DNA of 60,796 nt from Planctomycetota bacterium. GTDB taxonomy: Bacteria > Planctomycetota > UBA8108 > JACQVS01. The DNA is taken from the NCBI GenBank assembly GCA_028280485.1, contig JANQLS010000160.1, positions 1-60,796 of the forward strand, given 5' to 3'. Each line of letters opens with the position of its first letter. The first letter of the stretch is position 1. The translations under genes were made by a program, and so were the position numbers. Shown one piece after another: positions 8,681-17,385 of this stretch. The notes below the pieces were generated by a model. That model made no database searches. It had not been told where the DNA came from and was given only the letters and a program-made list of their open reading frames with translations.

Positions 8681-10708
8681 TCATTCCTCTTTGGAGGAAC
8701 TTAGATAGACGGTAGAACCTATTTCATCCGAGTTATCCAATACCGGATTTGAAGATCGTCTTGAAGACAGAAGAAGTAAGATTAATCCCAATACGGCGAT
8801 AGCGATGGGGAATATCACAATGAGCTTGAATCCGTAACCGACTAATATGTAAGACGGAATCGTGATGGCACCTACCGTGATCGCGTAAGGCATTTGGGTT
8901 CGTACATGATCGATATGATCTGATCCGGCGGCCATCGAGCTTAAGACAGTGGTATCTGAAATCGGAGAGCAATGGTCGCCGAAGACCGCTCCTCCTAAAA
9001 TTGCGGCTAAGGTTGCCGATCCTAAAGCAGAAACGTGACCGGGATCAAGGTTGGCTCTTCGACCGAGCTCATAACAAAGTGGTAGTAAGATAGGAACTAA
9101 GATTCCCATTGTTCCGTACGAAGTTCCGGTTGAGAAGGCGATTAAACCTGCTGTCACAAAGGTGATCGCAGGAATCCATTTTGCTGAGATTGCATCCGGA
9201 ACCAAAGACGCGATCGCTTGTCCAGTTCCCAGGTCTTTACAGAGCGCTGAAATCGACCAAGCCAATAAAAGAATAATCACTGCTAAACGAAGTGAGTTGG
9301 CACCGTCTAGCCAACTGTTGAGGACTTGAGTCGGTTTGTGACCTTTAGCCACGCTCAGCACCATAGCGAGAAGAGAAGCCCCTACCGCCGACCAAAGCAA
9401 AGCTTTATAAGAATCAGAAGCCCCGATGATCTCACGAATCGAGCTGGCTTCGCCTCCCGTACTTTGGAATCCCGTTATAAATAGACCAGCTAAAGTACCA
9501 AAAATGAGAACCGCGATGGGCAAGGCCGCCATCCACCAGTGGGCTTGAATTCCCTTAGCCGTGGGATTCATGTGGGCATGACCTTGCGTATCCGTCAAGG
9601 GTTCGGCGCCATCACGAAGAACTTGGCCGGTCATGATCGTTCGTTCTTCAGCTTTTCGCATCGATCCAAAATCCCTTAATGAAAAGGAGACCATGTAGAC
9701 GAACATCAGCATCAAAAGACTGTAGAAGGCGTAGGGGATCGATCCTAAGAAGTAAAGGTAAGCTTGTTTCCCCGGTTCTAAACTGGGGAGGACATCTTCT
9801 AAGAGACCGGTTTGGTAGGCCGTCCAGGTGGAGATCACTCCGATCGTCGCTACGGGAGCCGCGGTAGAATCTACCAGGAAGGCTAATTTCTCGCGGCTGA
9901 TTCGAAGGCGATCCGTGAAGGATCTCATCGTGTTCCCTACGATCAAGCTATTGGCGTAGTCGTCAAAGAAAATCAAACAACCGAGGAAGCAGGTTGAGGC
10001 TTGCCCGCTCCGAGCCGTTCTCGCGAAGCGAGAAATCATCTGTACGATGCCATGAATACCGCCATTGAAATGAATGACTCCAACCATCCCCGCCAAACTT
10101 AAGCTGAAAAATAAAATGTGAGCGTGGTCAGCGTTGGCGAGAGCTCCGATGAGGTAGGTGTCTACGGAGGTGAAAAAACTGGTGAAGGGATTCCAGCCTT
10201 GAATCATCATCACGCCAACCCACAGGCCGCAAAACAATGAAATCAAAACTTGGCGAGTCCATAGTGATAGCAAGATGGCGAGGATCGCTGGAAGTAGAGT
10301 GAGTATCGCCGGAATTTGGTTCCGTGAAAACGTTCCCTTCGCTTCAGAACCCTCAAGGCTGACTTGAGCTTGACCTGAGGGAAGGGTTACGTTTTCTAAA
10401 GTCAGTTTTCCATTTTCGAAAGGGCCGACGACAGAGAGTGCGTTACCGTTTTGATTCACTCCAGCAATTTCGACTTGACCATCAAATGTCGATACGACTT
10501 CTTCTTTGTCATTTTGAGCCTGAAGGATCAGGGTAATAGGGTGACCCTTAATCAAGATCTTTTGGCTCTTTTGGGTGGTGATCGAAAAGCTCGATACCGC
10601 TTCAGCCGTTGGCGTCGAGGTTGTATTCGATTCTTGAGCTTGCCCAAGAGGGAGGAACGCAAGCTGGAGCCAACCGATGGCGAAGATGAGGAGTGAGGCG
10701 TTCTTCAT
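8681..10708 (-). CDS. NhaC-type sodium/proton antiporter with exported N-terminal domain
   Basis: Integral membrane antiporter of the NhaC superfamily, about 675 residues, longer than the usual 450-550. The start chosen (MKNASLLIF) gives a classic signal peptide ending near GQAQ. In-frame ATGs 24 and 66 bases upstream also exist and no start has a strong ribosome-binding site. After the signal comes a domain of about 100 residues of beta-sandwich (Ig-like) character, then roughly 12 hydrophobic segments. Family signatures are FDDYANSLIVGNTMR, STAAPVATIGVISTWTAY, FSTGTSYGTMGILVP and GGAVFGDHCSPISDTTVLSS. It exchanges cytoplasmic sodium (or another ion) for protons, so the extra domain would face the periplasm. 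It lies 66 bases upstream of the SEC-C gene on the same strand. Confidence 0.88.
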   Translation of the reverse strand: MKNASLLIFAIGWLQLAFLPLGQAQESNTTSTPTAEAVSSFSITTQKSQKILIKGHPITLILQAQNDKEEVVSTFDGQVEIAGVNQNGNALSVVGPFENGKLTLENVTLPSGQAQVSLEGSEAKGTFSRNQIPAILTLLPAILAILLSLWTRQVLISLFCGLWVGVMMIQGWNPFTSFFTSVDTYLIGALANADHAHILFFSLSLAGMVGVIHFNGGIHGIVQMISRFARTARSGQASTCFLGCLIFFDDYANSLIVGNTMRSFTDRLRISREKLAFLVDSTAAPVATIGVISTWTAYQTGLLEDVLPSLEPGKQAYLYFLGSIPYAFYSLLMLMFVYMVSFSLRDFGSMRKAEERTIMTGQVLRDGAEPLTDTQGHAHMNPTAKGIQAHWWMAALPIAVLIFGTLAGLFITGFQSTGGEASSIREIIGASDSYKALLWSAVGASLLAMVLSVAKGHKPTQVLNSWLDGANSLRLAVIILLLAWSISALCKDLGTGQAIASLVPDAISAKWIPAITFVTAGLIAFSTGTSYGTMGILVPILLPLCYELGRRANLDPGHVSALGSATLAAILGGAVFGDHCSPISDTTVLSSMAAGSDHIDHVRTQMPYAITVGAITIPSYILVGYGFKLIVIFPIAIAVLGLILLLLSSRRSSNPVLDNSDEIGSTVYLSSSKEE

Positions 10709-10805
10709 TAGGAATATTCTGATGAGTCCCATTTTGATTGTGGTTAAAGTTCGCTCTTCATGAGCGCGCCACATTATAGCTCTTGGGTTCTAAAGCGACA
10801 ATCTG

Positions 10806-10868
10806 TAGCCGAATTTGTGAAAATTTGGCAATTCGGCGTATTCGGCCAAACTTTTACAAGTTCGGCTA
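10806..10868. repeat. Imperfect inverted repeat, TAGCCGAA family
   Basis: Arms 10806-10828 and 10846-10868 match at 20 of 23 positions, with a 17-base loop. The arms start TAGCCGAA and continue TTTGTGAAAA. It lies in the 345-base space between the divergent antiporter and Tat-protein genes. Related TAGCCAAA/TTTGGCTA sequences occur at 13498-13521 and 17073-17223. It could act in transcription or simply be a dispersed palindrome. Confidence 0.75.
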
Positions 10869-11053
10869 TGGGCACTCCTATTTCAGTCTCGCCACTATTT
10901 TCCTCGTTCCGATTCACCTATAAGTGATAGGATGAATCCCGTCTGATCAACGACGGCTTATTGATCATTTCAAATTTAAAATTGAATTCAAGACCTTGCT
11001 CGAAATCGGTCATCTTCTTCCGGTTTACAACTTGAGCAGAATTGGAATTAATT

Positions 11054-12400
11054 ATGTTGGATTTACTATCATTACGCGAACAGGGTGGTGCTCCAGAGGG
11101 ATGGTCGCGGCGAGATTTTCTAAACACCTTAGGTGCGGCGACTGCGGCGGGATTCCTCAGCGGGTTGCCGGGCTCAAAAGCTGAAGCCCAAAGTTCACCT
11201 CCAAAAGTTCAACGAAAGTATCGCGGGAAGATCGCTCTTCTCGCCACTGAAGTTCGAAAATTTTCTCACGCTCAACATTTCATCGATCGATTTTTAGAGG
11301 GTTACGGTTGGCACGGGAAGCATCATTACCCTGAGCTTGAGTTGGTTTCACTCTATGTCGATCAATTTCCTAATAATGACCTCACACACGATCGAGTGCA
11401 TCGTCATAGCGTGAAGTTATTTTCGAGCATTGAGGACGCATTAACTCTAGGAAGTGGGCATTTAGCGGTCGATGGAGTTGTGATCATCGTCGAGCATGGA
11501 AAATATCCTCGAAACCGTAAGGGGCAAAAGCTCTACCCCCGATACGAGTTTTTTAAAGAGATTGTCAAGGTCTTCGAAAAGACGGGGCGGTCTGTCCCCG
11601 TCTTCAATGATAAGCATCTCTCAACCGATTGGGATGAATGCAAAGAGATCATGGATGACTGCGAGCGACTTAATATTCCATTCTTCGCAGGTTCATCTCT
11701 TCCCGTAACTTGGCGAGTTCCATCGGTAGATATGCCCTTGAACGCACCTCTTAAAGAAAGCCTCTGTGCTTGTTACGGTGGGATTGATTCCTACGACATT
11801 CATGGCTTAGAAACGGCTCAATGTATGTCTGAGCGTAGAGAAGGCGGGGAGATCGGGGTCAAAAGCGTTCACGCCTTAAAAGGGGATGCTGCCTGGAAAG
11901 AATTTAGGAAGCGAGACGGCTTGGATGAATTGCTGAAAGCAGCGGTCTCAAGGAGCTTTACCGCTCGCGCGCCCAAAGGATTAACCTATGCCCCTTTGGA
12001 TATCGATTGGTTTCAGGAGGCGAGTCCGAATAGTGTCATGTACTTCATCGAACACATCGATGGATTTAAAACGACATTACTTCTTATGAATGGTTTGCTT
12101 TTAGATTTTAACTACGCCGGCCGGATGCAAAATTCTGATGACCTTTTTTCGTGTCAAATGCATCTTCCTATGCCCCCGCGTTACACCACATTGGCTGATT
12201 TCTTCAATCCCTTGGTCAATAACATCGAACGATTGATCCACGAGAAGAAGCCACCCATTCCTGGCAAGAGAACACTGTTAACCAGTGGAATGACCTTGTT
12301 TGGGGTTGAATCTTTATATCGAGGGCAGGTTAAGCTCGAAACTCCTGAATTGAGAGTTCCCTATCAACCCAATCCAGAATCCACTTATTGGAGGGCGTGA
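11054..12400 (+). CDS. Tat-exported conserved protein of unknown function
   Basis: 448 residues from ATG 11054 (a TTG four codons earlier is less likely). A twin-arginine signal, SRRDFLNTLG with Arg19-Arg20, is followed by a hydrophobic Ala/Gly stretch and a cut near AEAQ, so the protein is folded before export. The mature part begins KIALLATEV and contains DRFLEGYGWHGKHH, VDGVVIIVEHGKYPRN and CACYGGIDSYDIHGLE. I do not recognise an enzyme family; the beginning looks like an alternating alpha/beta fold. It ends 2 bases before a shorter relative (next gene) that shares the FL.GY.W.GKHH block, so the pair likely arose by duplication and is co-expressed. Confidence 0.8.
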   Translation: MLDLLSLREQGGAPEGWSRRDFLNTLGAATAAGFLSGLPGSKAEAQSSPPKVQRKYRGKIALLATEVRKFSHAQHFIDRFLEGYGWHGKHHYPELELVSLYVDQFPNNDLTHDRVHRHSVKLFSSIEDALTLGSGHLAVDGVVIIVEHGKYPRNRKGQKLYPRYEFFKEIVKVFEKTGRSVPVFNDKHLSTDWDECKEIMDDCERLNIPFFAGSSLPVTWRVPSVDMPLNAPLKESLCACYGGIDSYDIHGLETAQCMSERREGGEIGVKSVHALKGDAAWKEFRKRDGLDELLKAAVSRSFTARAPKGLTYAPLDIDWFQEASPNSVMYFIEHIDGFKTTLLLMNGLLLDFNYAGRMQNSDDLFSCQMHLPMPPRYTTLADFFNPLVNNIERLIHEKKPPIPGKRTLLTSGMTLFGVESLYRGQVKLETPELRVPYQPNPESTYWRA

Positions 12401-12402
12401 TC

Positions 12403-13464
12403 ATGGCGAGAAAGATTGCGTTTATTACGGATCAATTTGAAATAGGTCGTCCTTCACAACAATTGTTAGACCGATTCCTGTTGGGTTATCCTTGGGATGG
12501 AAAACATCACCAGATGGATCTCGATCAAGTTTTGATTGTTGAAACTTCTAAGGAGATAGATTCGAAGGATTGGCAGGAATGGAGATCCTCAAATCCACTC
12601 TATAAAAAAGTTGATCTGAGGGATGAAGCAATTAAATCAGCTGATGGCATAATTATTTTAGGATCATTTGATGAAGCAAATTTTGTTTCTTCAATAATTG
12701 GAAACTTGAAAGCTCGCCATCATGTGTTTGTTGTAGGTGATTTAAATAGGTCCTTTAGCGAGGCTAAAAAATTAGCAGATAAAATACGTGAGATTGGCTG
12801 CGCGTTTTCCATCGGCAGCATCTGGTCCGCTCTCAATTCGTTTCCTGAGCAAGCCCTTCCAGTTTTAGATTCTCAGGGGAATGAACTGATTACTCACAAT
12901 GATGATTTCCCTCCTACCCTTACCATTGGAACTGCACTGGATGGTCTCTCGCGGGTGAGTAGCTCTCCCTGGAGCGAGATTGAAAAAGTTAATCTTTTTA
13001 AAAATGTAGATGTCGTTAAATTGGTCGACGACAGAAACTCCCCAGTGAGGAAGCTTGCTGATGCTGCGTTCTCCCGTTCTCATTCACCTCTAGGCCACGG
13101 ACTTGTCGACTCCCGATCGGAAAATCTCTTAGAATTAAAAAGGTATTCATTTTTATGTGATAGCCCTTATCTCGTCCAACTTAAGCATCAAGGTAAAGCT
13201 GGAAAGAGCCGATATATTTTGGGAACAAAAGGTGTCATGAGAGACATCAACTTCGCGGTGACTTCCAGTAAAGGGGAAGTACACTCAGGTCAGCTCTTTT
13301 TACCCCCAAAACCCGCTGAACATGGATACAGCTTGCTGGCAAAAAGGATAGAGGATTTCATTGAGGGTAAAGATGATTTTGTTTCCCTCGATGATGTGCT
13401 AAAGCGTAGTTGGATCGTTGGGGAGATAAGGAAAAAGTGGAAGAATAGAGGTGGCTTTCGCTAA
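12403..13464 (+). CDS. Shorter relative of the upstream Tat protein, no export signal
   Basis: 353 residues. ATG 12403 is chosen because GGAGG lies 7 bases upstream; a TTG at 12388 would overlap the previous gene. The first 45 residues align with the mature start of the preceding protein: KIAFITDQF against KIALLATEV, then LLDRFLLGYPWDGKHH against FIDRFLEGYGWHGKHH. The middle (about 90-110 LRDEAIKSADGIIILGSFDE) looks alpha/beta. The Tat signal is absent, so this copy probably stays in the cytoplasm. Similarity fades after the first third, and the gene looks somewhat richer in AT than its neighbour, which suggests faster divergence. Function unknown; it could be a partner or chaperone of its exported relative. 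Confidence 0.75.
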   Translation: MARKIAFITDQFEIGRPSQQLLDRFLLGYPWDGKHHQMDLDQVLIVETSKEIDSKDWQEWRSSNPLYKKVDLRDEAIKSADGIIILGSFDEANFVSSIIGNLKARHHVFVVGDLNRSFSEAKKLADKIREIGCAFSIGSIWSALNSFPEQALPVLDSQGNELITHNDDFPPTLTIGTALDGLSRVSSSPWSEIEKVNLFKNVDVVKLVDDRNSPVRKLADAAFSRSHSPLGHGLVDSRSENLLELKRYSFLCDSPYLVQLKHQGKAGKSRYILGTKGVMRDINFAVTSSKGEVHSGQLFLPPKPAEHGYSLLAKRIEDFIEGKDDFVSLDDVLKRSWIVGEIRKKWKNRGGFR

Positions 13465-13497
13465 CGATTGGATGGAGGCGCTTTAAAATTAAATCAC

Positions 13498-13521
13498 CCA
13501 AATTCTGGCGAATTTGGCTAC
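13498..13521. repeat. Short TTTGGCTA-family repeat
   Basis: CCAAATTCTGGCGAATTTGGCTAC here differs from 17200-17223 at only two positions. It is a small palindrome (CCAAATTC/GAATTTGG) about 40 bases before the peptidase gene start. Confidence 0.65.
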
Positions 13522-13559
13522 GTCTGGAGAAATAGATTAGAGAAGTGAACTAAAACTAA

Positions 13560-15467
13560 ATGGCCGAAAAGAAAACTCGTAAACAATTCGGTTTGTGGAG
13601 CAGCCCCGTATCTGCAGGGACTTTAGCCGCTGGAAAACGCTTGAGCGATGTACAGTGGGGAGGTCGCAACGGTAAAGATCTCATTTGGCTGGAAGGGCGC
13701 TCGGGTCAGGGCGTTTTAGTCGCTTTGGCCGAGGGAGATGTCGCTCCTAGAGACATCTCTGAAGATCTCAACGTCCGAGCCGAAGTGGGTTATGGGGGTG
13801 GAGATTTTACCGCTCACGGTGAAGATGTATTCTTCGTCGTCCATCGAACCGGAAAGATATATAGGCGTACATTGGGGACTGGGGGATCACGTCCCATCAC
13901 TCCGGGCGCAGGGCAAGCTTCATCTTGTGCTGTTTCTCCTGATGGAAATTGGGTGGTCTACGTACACCATGATGCTTCAGCTATTGATCGACTAGGTATA
14001 GTGGATGCTCAAGGAAAGCACTGGCCCAGCATCTTAACTTCGGGGCATGATTTTTACATGCAACCTACCTGGAGCCCCGATGGCAAGTATCTCGCTTGGG
14101 TGGCATGGGACCATCCTCAAATGCCTTGGGACGGTACTCGTCTGTTGATGGCAGAGGTGATTGAAGTCGAAGGGCAACTCCCTCGTTTAGGTGAAGTGAA
14201 GTTTATCGCCGGGGGAAAAGATGTGGCAATCTTCCAACCAGAGTTTTCTTCCTCAGGTCATGAACTTTATTACTTGAGCGACAAATCGGGTTGGGGGCAT
14301 CTTTGGAAGTTTGATATCAAAGACGAAAGTAAGAACCAAATCACCGACGGTGAAGCTGAGCACGCTACACCCGCGTGGGCTCAAGGAATGCGCACCTACG
14401 CTTTGTCTCACGATGGAAAGTTTGCCACCTGTTGCCGCAATGTGAAGGGGTTCATCGAACTCCATCGAGTGAACTTAGAAACCCATGAAACTAAATTAGT
14501 TGAAGGCCTTGATCGATACGGTGATCTCAGTCAAATCACCGCTTCTCCCAAAGCCGATGCCGTTGCCTTTATCGCAAGTGGGCCCGAGACATCTCCTCGA
14601 GTGGTGACTTACGATTTTGAAAGTGAAACGACTCGAGTCATTTCTCGATCCTTAGGCGAAACCTTGGACCCGAGAGATCTCTCTCGCCCCGAAGCCTTGA
14701 GTTGGGACACTGGAGATGGCGAAACGGCTCATGGACTGTTTTATCCTCCGAGCAGTAGAAAGTTTGAAGGAATAGGAAAGCCACCCCTCATCGTGTTTGT
14801 TCACGGGGGGCCCACGGGTCAGTCGACAGCAGGCTGGAGTTCTCAAGCCCAATACTTCGCGACTCGAGGATTCGCCGCACTCTATGTGAACTATCGAGGA
14901 TCTACCGGTTACGGGCGAGATTACATGTTGAGGCTTCGAGGGGAGTGGGGGAATTGTGATGTCGAAGATGCCGTCAGTGGAATGCAGTACCTTGCTGACT
15001 CAGGCCGCATCGATGCCTCAAAAACCGTGATCTATGGGGGAAGTGCAGGAGGTTTCACAGTGCTTCACTCACTCGTTACACACCCCGAGGCTTTCACTGC
15101 GGGAGTTTGTCTTTATGGTGTGTCGAATCAATTTACCCTCGCTAGTGATACTCACAAGTTTGAAGCGCATTACCTCGATTCTTTACTGGGCTATTTACCA
15201 GAAGCAGCAGATATTTACCGTGAACGCTCTCCCGTTTTTCATGCGGAAAAAATCAAAAGTCCGTTAGCTATTTTTCAGGGTGAGATCGATCAGGTTGTTC
15301 CTCAAGACCAATCGGACACGATCGTTGATAGTTTAAAACAATCGGGAATTCCCCATTATTACAAGATCTATAAAGGGGAGGGTCATGGTTGGAGAAAAAA
15401 AGAAACGATCGATCATTTTTATCGTGCAGTAGAAAAATTCCTTAAAGAACACGTTATTTTTAGGTGA
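13560..15467 (+). CDS. S9 family (prolyl oligopeptidase-type) serine peptidase
   Basis: 635 residues. An N-terminal seven-blade-like propeller (about 20-370, with PDGNWVVYV and SPDGKYLAWVAWD repeats) covers a C-terminal alpha/beta-hydrolase domain (about 390-630). The oxyanion region is VFVHGGPTGQ. The nucleophile elbow YGGSAGGF places Ser495, with Asp577 in GEIDQVVP and His609 in GEGHGW completing the triad. It is expected to cleave short peptides, often after proline or as acyl- or dipeptidyl-peptidase. There is no signal peptide, so it is cytoplasmic. It is followed 6 bases later by the CPBP protease gene, a likely two-gene operon. Confidence 0.95.
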   Translation: MAEKKTRKQFGLWSSPVSAGTLAAGKRLSDVQWGGRNGKDLIWLEGRSGQGVLVALAEGDVAPRDISEDLNVRAEVGYGGGDFTAHGEDVFFVVHRTGKIYRRTLGTGGSRPITPGAGQASSCAVSPDGNWVVYVHHDASAIDRLGIVDAQGKHWPSILTSGHDFYMQPTWSPDGKYLAWVAWDHPQMPWDGTRLLMAEVIEVEGQLPRLGEVKFIAGGKDVAIFQPEFSSSGHELYYLSDKSGWGHLWKFDIKDESKNQITDGEAEHATPAWAQGMRTYALSHDGKFATCCRNVKGFIELHRVNLETHETKLVEGLDRYGDLSQITASPKADAVAFIASGPETSPRVVTYDFESETTRVISRSLGETLDPRDLSRPEALSWDTGDGETAHGLFYPPSSRKFEGIGKPPLIVFVHGGPTGQSTAGWSSQAQYFATRGFAALYVNYRGSTGYGRDYMLRLRGEWGNCDVEDAVSGMQYLADSGRIDASKTVIYGGSAGGFTVLHSLVTHPEAFTAGVCLYGVSNQFTLASDTHKFEAHYLDSLLGYLPEAADIYRERSPVFHAEKIKSPLAIFQGEIDQVVPQDQSDTIVDSLKQSGIPHYYKIYKGEGHGWRKKETIDHFYRAVEKFLKEHVIFR

Positions 15468-15473
15468 TCAGAA

Positions 15474-16205
15474 TTGTCTGACAAACTTCAGCCGTTTCGA
15501 GCTCAACGGTCGGATCTTTTCATCTTAATTCTAGCTTGCGTTTTTCCCAGTATTGCAACGTACGTTTACTTTGTCGTTTTCAGTGGGAAGGACGGGATGC
15601 TCCCAGCTTATTCCGTGAGTAAGATTCTGCAATTCTCGTTACCGATTCTGTGGATCGTATTCGCTCAAAAACATCCTTTCGATTTGGTTAAGAAAACTTC
15701 TGAGGGCCTTTTCCTTGGGCTTCTCTCTGGCTTAGCCATCGTTGGGGGGCACTTAGTTCTCTATTTTTACTTTTTAAAAGGTACAGCAGTCTTAGCTGGG
15801 GCGCCCGAAGTTCTCTCTGAAAAATTAGACGGCTTGGGCATGAACTCTCCGCTTAAGTTTTGTTTTCTGGCTATTTTCCTTTCGGTGATCCATTCCCTAT
15901 TAGAAGAGTATTTCTGGCGTTGGTATGTCTTTCGTCAATTGCGAGGATGGATGGGATTCAACAAAGCAATGTTGATTTCAAGCCTAGGATTCATGGCTCA
16001 CCATGTCATCGTTTTAAATGCTTACTTACCTCAGGAATATTTTTTAACGGCTACAATTCCTCTTTCGATTTGTGTAGCCATCGGAGGAGCTTGGTGGTGC
16101 TGGCTCTACGAACGAACGGGCTCTCTCTGGGGTCCTTGGCTTTGCCACTTTTGGGCTGATGTGGGGATTGTGATCACCGGCTATGATTTTATGTGGGGAG
16201 TGTAG
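15474..16205 (+). CDS. CPBP family intramembrane metalloprotease
   Basis: 243 residues starting at TTG, with AGGTGA about 7 bases upstream inside the end of the peptidase gene. About six hydrophobic segments. All three signatures of the CPBP (CAAX-protease/bacteriocin-processing, Abi) family are visible: EEYFWR (Glu144, Glu145, Arg149), FMAHH (His176, His177) and WLCHFWAD near the C-terminus. It acts inside the membrane, probably cutting a membrane-anchored or prenylated-type substrate; the true substrate is unknown. Its coupling to a cytoplasmic S9 peptidase suggests joint peptide turnover, which is inference. Confidence 0.92.
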   Translation: MSDKLQPFRAQRSDLFILILACVFPSIATYVYFVVFSGKDGMLPAYSVSKILQFSLPILWIVFAQKHPFDLVKKTSEGLFLGLLSGLAIVGGHLVLYFYFLKGTAVLAGAPEVLSEKLDGLGMNSPLKFCFLAIFLSVIHSLLEEYFWRWYVFRQLRGWMGFNKAMLISSLGFMAHHVIVLNAYLPQEYFLTATIPLSICVAIGGAWWCWLYERTGSLWGPWLCHFWADVGIVITGYDFMWGV

Positions 16206-16206
16206 T

Positions 16207-16225
16207 CCGCGCGCTCCGCGCGCGG
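16207..16225. repeat. GC hairpin after the protease gene
   Basis: CCGCGCG and CGCGCGG arms form a tight stem immediately after the stop codon of the CPBP gene, with no T-run behind it. It may slow or end transcription but is not a canonical intrinsic terminator. Confidence 0.45.
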
Positions 16226-16300
16226 CCTTCCTAGGCAACGGCTATAATTCTTTTATAATCCATTTATGTCTAGTCGAGTTATTCGCCTTGGGTGTATGGT

Positions 16301-16398
16301 AGTAGTCCCGCCCTTACAGGGCTCAACCCCCTCTGGTCATCATCCCAGGGCGACGCTTCGCTCTGCCCTGGGCTATAAAGTTACGGGCTTTCAGCCCT
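16301..16398 (+). repeat. CCCAGGGCGACGC dispersed repeat, copy 1
   Basis: Shares three long blocks with 22255-22351: CGCCCTTACAGGGCTCAA, then CCCAGGGCGACGCTTCGC, then TATAAAGTTACGGGCTTTC. Inside it CCCAGGGC (start of a stem) pairs with GCCCTGGG. The element carries no gene. Confidence 0.85.
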
Positions 16399-16439
16399 GA
16401 ATGTTTAAGTATAAATCACCCCGCGGAGCGGGACGACTA

Positions 16440-16985
16440 CTAGAGAACAAATACCGGAAAGCGTTCGTATAGCTCTTCACGCTTAAACAATTCAATGGGC
16501 TCGAATTTTAACGGGGGGAGATTCGGCAGGGCGAGTTCGCGCTCAAAGGCGTAATACTTATTATATTTGGTTTGGGCTTCGTGAATTTTTTCTAAAGAGA
16601 CACTATTAATGTAAGTTTCCCAGCGCGAATTGAAGGTCTGCAATCGTTCGTTGAGTAATTTTTGCAGCTTTTGAAGTGAGCGAGGATTTTGAGGTTGGGG
16701 ATAAGAATCAAAATTAGGATGGCCCTGGAGCTCAGTTAAAAACGAATTGATCTCATCGGGTAGGTCTTTTTGTTGATCCTTAAGCACTTCTATTTCTCTG
16801 GCTAAAGAGACCAAGGCCCGCAGTCGTTCCTGACGTTCAGTCAGAACCCTTTCGATTAGAACTTCTTCCGCTTTCTCTACCGCGATAGCTCGCTTCATAA
16901 ACGATGGTTGACCCAACATGAGCGCGCGAACGAGGCGCTCGTCTTCAACCATATTCCCGAAGAAATTAAAAGATGATGGAGCCAT
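16440..16985 (-). CDS. Unknown helical/coiled-coil protein
   Basis: 181 residues, cytoplasmic (no signal or membrane segment). Residues 30-130 are highly charged with heptad-like spacing (KAEEVLIERVLTERQERL, LAREIEVLKDQQ), suggesting a coiled coil. The tail is Pro-rich (PNLPPLKFEP). No family recognised and no strong ribosome-binding site. It stands alone between two repeat clusters. It is listed because the frame is long, has normal codon use for the region and has no better overlapping candidate. Confidence 0.6.
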   Translation of the reverse strand: MAPSSFNFFGNMVEDERLVRALMLGQPSFMKRAIAVEKAEEVLIERVLTERQERLRALVSLAREIEVLKDQQKDLPDEINSFLTELQGHPNFDSYPQPQNPRSLQKLQKLLNERLQTFNSRWETYINSVSLEKIHEAQTKYNKYYAFERELALPNLPPLKFEPIELFKREELYERFPVFVL

Positions 16986-17072
16986 TAGGAATTCTATTAA
17001 AGGTAAGTTTAGATGTTTCCAGGTCTACTTCATTTTTAGCATGAGAACAGGGGCTCACCAAATAGAAAGCTG

Positions 17073-17223
17073 TAGCCAAAGCCGTCAGACGTTGGGTGAT
17101 GTCAATTTTATGTCAAGTAGCACGTAGCCAAAACCGCCAGGCTTTGGGCGTCGAACGTCCTAAAGATGCAGAGAATGAAAACTTTAAAGCGGAATCGGTC
17201 CAAATTCTGTTGAATTTGGCTAC
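17073..17223. repeat. TAGCCAAA...TTTGGCTA element
   Basis: Begins GTAGCCAAAGCCGTCAG, contains a second internal start (GTAGCCAAAACCGCCAG near 17130) and ends GAATTTGGCTAC, so its ends are inverted. It is related to the units at 10806-10868 and 13498-13521. Confidence 0.7.
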
Positions 17224-17236
17224 AGGCAATTCATCT

Positions 17237-17355
17237 GTAGGGGCGTCCCTTGTGGGCGCCCGCTCCCGGACCCATACAAATAGATTTTTAGTGAAAACGC
17301 CGATCAGGGAATCGGGCAGGGGCAAGCCCTGCACCTACGGGCGTCTGCGTCCCAA
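17237..17355. repeat. GTAGGGGCG...CCTAC inverted unit
   Basis: Starts TGTAGGGGCGTCCCTTGTGG and ends CCCTGCACCTACGGGCG, so the ends are roughly complementary; GGGCGTCC and GGGCGTCTG mark either side. It is similar in style to short interspersed palindromes found in many bacteria. Only one copy is in this window. Confidence 0.45.
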
Positions 17356-17385
17356 GCACGGGTGAATAGATTTAAATGATGAAGC

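Larger units (their letters stand above)
16986..17385. other. Gene-free stretch filled with repeats
   Basis: Holds a TAGCCAAA...TTTGGCTA unit (17073-17223) and a second inverted unit (17237-17355). No credible gene. Confidence 0.7.

Noticed and set aside
10918..11127. Minus-strand frame of 69 residues before the Tat gene
   Set aside because: It overlaps the Tat signal codons and shows no protein-like pattern.
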